Origin: Polydactylus sextarius
Taxonomy: Eukaryota > Chordata > Actinopteri > Polynemidae
Assembly (NCBI GenBank): GCA_016801845.1
Contig: CM028927.1
Location: 11,434,001-11,498,000, forward strand
Direction of reading: 5' to 3'
DNA length: 64,000 nt
Every line of letters starts with the position of its first letter. Position 1 is the first letter of the stretch. The notes beneath the pieces were generated by a model. That model ran no database searches and was not told the origin of the DNA. It saw only the letters and a list, made by a program, of their open reading frames with translations. Positions 58,401 to 61,595 of the stretch are shown here, in pieces. The position numbers and the translations under genes were made by a program.

Positions 58401-61400
58401 ATTTAACAAAACCAACTACTGCATCTCTTCTTAAAAACCATTACACACATACGTGTGGTCTCCCACGCTAATGGTAATGTGCGTCATGCTGATTTTCAGA
58501 TGAAAGGGAATGATCACTCTCATGGCCCTGTTTAAGTAGTGTCAGTTGAAATGGAGGGGTGAGTTTGATTCATTTGCGCAAAATAATCAACTCGAGCTTT
58601 ATGTGGACTCAGGAATTAAGACTTAGGTTGATGCAGCGTGGCCACTAATCTTTTGGGAGGGGGGCCAAAGCCATAATTTACAAGGTTCATGTACCATACA
58701 AAAGCCGGGGGATGAAGTTATCGCTCTTGCTCTATCTCTGGCAAAAGCAGCTAAGTCAAACAGACTGTTAAAAAGGCCAACAGAGTGCCTGCCTCATTTG
58801 ATTATGGCTAGAGACTTAGTTATTATTAATTTGACTTATTATTCATGTGTGCCTGTCGCTTTTTCTTTGCCTCATCCTTTATTTTACATACTTACTTGTT
58901 CTCTTTCTCTCTGTCCAGCCAAACTGAGGGAATCGTGTTTTGACCCAGGAGTGGTTTTGAATGGGACCAGGTTGGGATCTGACTATAAGCTGGGCTCTAC
59001 TGTCACGTTCTACTGTGAAGCAGGATATGTTTTGCAGGTACAAACAGAAGGATAGATAGGAGTCTTATGTGACTGGTTTGTCAGATGTTTTGTTAGATGG
59101 ATACTCATTTTATTTATTGATTGACTGATTGATTTTCCTTTCTTTCTCTAGGGCTATTCTACTTTAACCTGCAGTATGGGGGATGATGGAAGACCTGGAT
59201 GGAACAGGGCATTACCAAGCTGTCAAGGTAATGCATACTCAAATAAAACATTCCTGCCCAATATATACACAGTTGAAACTCGTTTATGTTTATATTATTT
59301 TCTTCTCCGTGCATGTGAGTGTGATTGTGTGCCTCACTGCCTTTTGTTGTGTCCATATGCTTTCTCTCCAGCACCCTGTGGAAGTCGTCCTACAGGATCG
59401 GAAGGGACTGTTTTATCTCCAAATTTCCCCAGAAACTACACCTCTGGTCAGACTTGTGTCTACTCTATATCTGTACCCAGAGAGTTTGGTAAGTTCAGTC
59501 ACACATAACTTATCACAGAGCATCACACCACCCACACAGCAATAAAAAGTAGTTCTTTTTGTGCAAATTAGAGTTATTTTTTAGTCTTGGAAAAGTCTGA
59601 AGTTATAGGTGAAGAGACAACAGTAGAGAATAAAACCTGTGATCACAATTTTCTTTGACATGAATTATCATATTTTTCTTTTACCCTGTTAATAGAAGTG
59701 ACATTCAAACTTGCATGATTTTTGATAGGGGCAGCCTGAGACCCCTTTGGGGTTTTTAAACCGCCATGAAACGCTAGTAAAGATATTACACATGATCAAA
59801 ACACAATCCCTGGCCATTTATATTAATCCAGGTCGCGGTTTCATCATTGAAGTGACATTTAAAGGTGAGGCTAGTTTTATCTTGCTGTGTTTGATCAGTG
59901 GTGAGAAATAACTGGCACATTAAGAAGACATGAATGGTGCAAAGATATGGCTGAAATTACAAATTAAGTGAGGTCATGTTGGGACTGTAGGGTCACGTGA
60001 AGAAAGGGTGCTATCAAGAAGTAATCAGTTAAAAGGCACCAATTATTACCCGGGTTATTTACAACGTAAACTTATTCCTATATTTCCTACAACACAGGCA
60101 GTTTTTCAGTTTAATTTGAACTAATGTAAATTAAATTTTCATCAGTGTCAGAACAAACAAAAACAAAGTTGAACATTAAAGTTGTGTCAAGACATTGGAA
60201 AAAAGCTTAATGATTTTGATCCATACGTCTATTTGTTCTCACCTGATTTATTGTAACGCACTGAGTCAGCCAGACCAGACAGGCATGTCTATAGTTATTG
60301 CACAATGCAACCTGCGCATCTTACAACTAAATTTAAATGGTTCATATTACTTGATTTCCTGTAAAAAAAAAAAAAAAAATTGTATTCTTGGACTTTCTAA
60401 GTATGTTTATATATGTTTTGTTGTTTTTTTTTCATTTTACCTTACTGATTTTTTCTATACAAAACCCTCGGGTTAATCACAGTTTGTACGACTGTACTTG
60501 ACTTCATCAGAAAATGTGATTAAAAACTCAAGAGAATACTAGACAGCAGACATGAAGTTGTAAATGTGTTAAAGTATTAGTTTCATTAAAATTTCAAGAT
60601 GCACAAATTTACTTTGTGTCACCAATATTGAATTATAATATCAAGTATTGACATCAAAATTACTGGTTCTCTCATTGAGTCTTAGCTTTTACAAACAATC
60701 AGTAATTGGCGGATATAATATCCAATTATGTCCTGTGGCATTATGAATAAATAGCAGCTTTCCCTCAGGCTGTTGATAGTTGCTGTCTCATTTTATTTGC
60801 AAAGCAACTTTGGAGTGTCAGCTCCATGTAGACGTTTTGACTGAGAGGAGCTAATATTTGGTTGGCCTACATATTTTGTAAGGCACAGACAGCCTCCCTG
60901 AACCTCCCACATAGAGCAAGAGACAGATTGTTTTGTTAAGCTGCATTGCCAGGGCTTTACAGCACACCCAGATTTTTAAGCAGCTGTCCTCGTAAAAAAT
61001 AACATGTCTATAATTTGCGATTTTGCAGCAATTGAAGGTTACAGGCTCAAGGATGCTGTGTCTGCGCCATCAAAACTGCTTGATGATCAGAAAAAGCCAA
61101 ATTGATAGTTGATGATGTTTCACAGTTTGTACAAATGACTCCTTCAGTTTCCAAGCCAGGTGGGAAAAACCCTCTGTATCTATCCCCGTGGAGATGCAAT
61201 GCCTCCCGCTGAATGAGGATGTGGCTGAGGACACCCACTTAGGCTGCTCATCAGGAGGGATAGCAGATCCACAGGGATTGATGCCCAGGTTTTCTCCACC
61301 TAATGTCGAGCACTGAAGTTTCAAATGAACAGTGAAATATTTTCAGTCATTTGATAACAAGGCCAGTGAACTGATTCAAACTTTGCTGGACATGTTACAG

Positions 61401-61527
61401 CCCGGATGAGTGAACAGATCTCTTGGGTGTATGTGACTGCAGTGCAGAGGGATTTCGCTACCAATGAGTCATGTGGTTAACACAGTGTGGAGCAAGGCTG
61501 CTGTGATCACTCATCTGTGTGTCTGTG

Positions 61528-61595
<68 letters not shown>
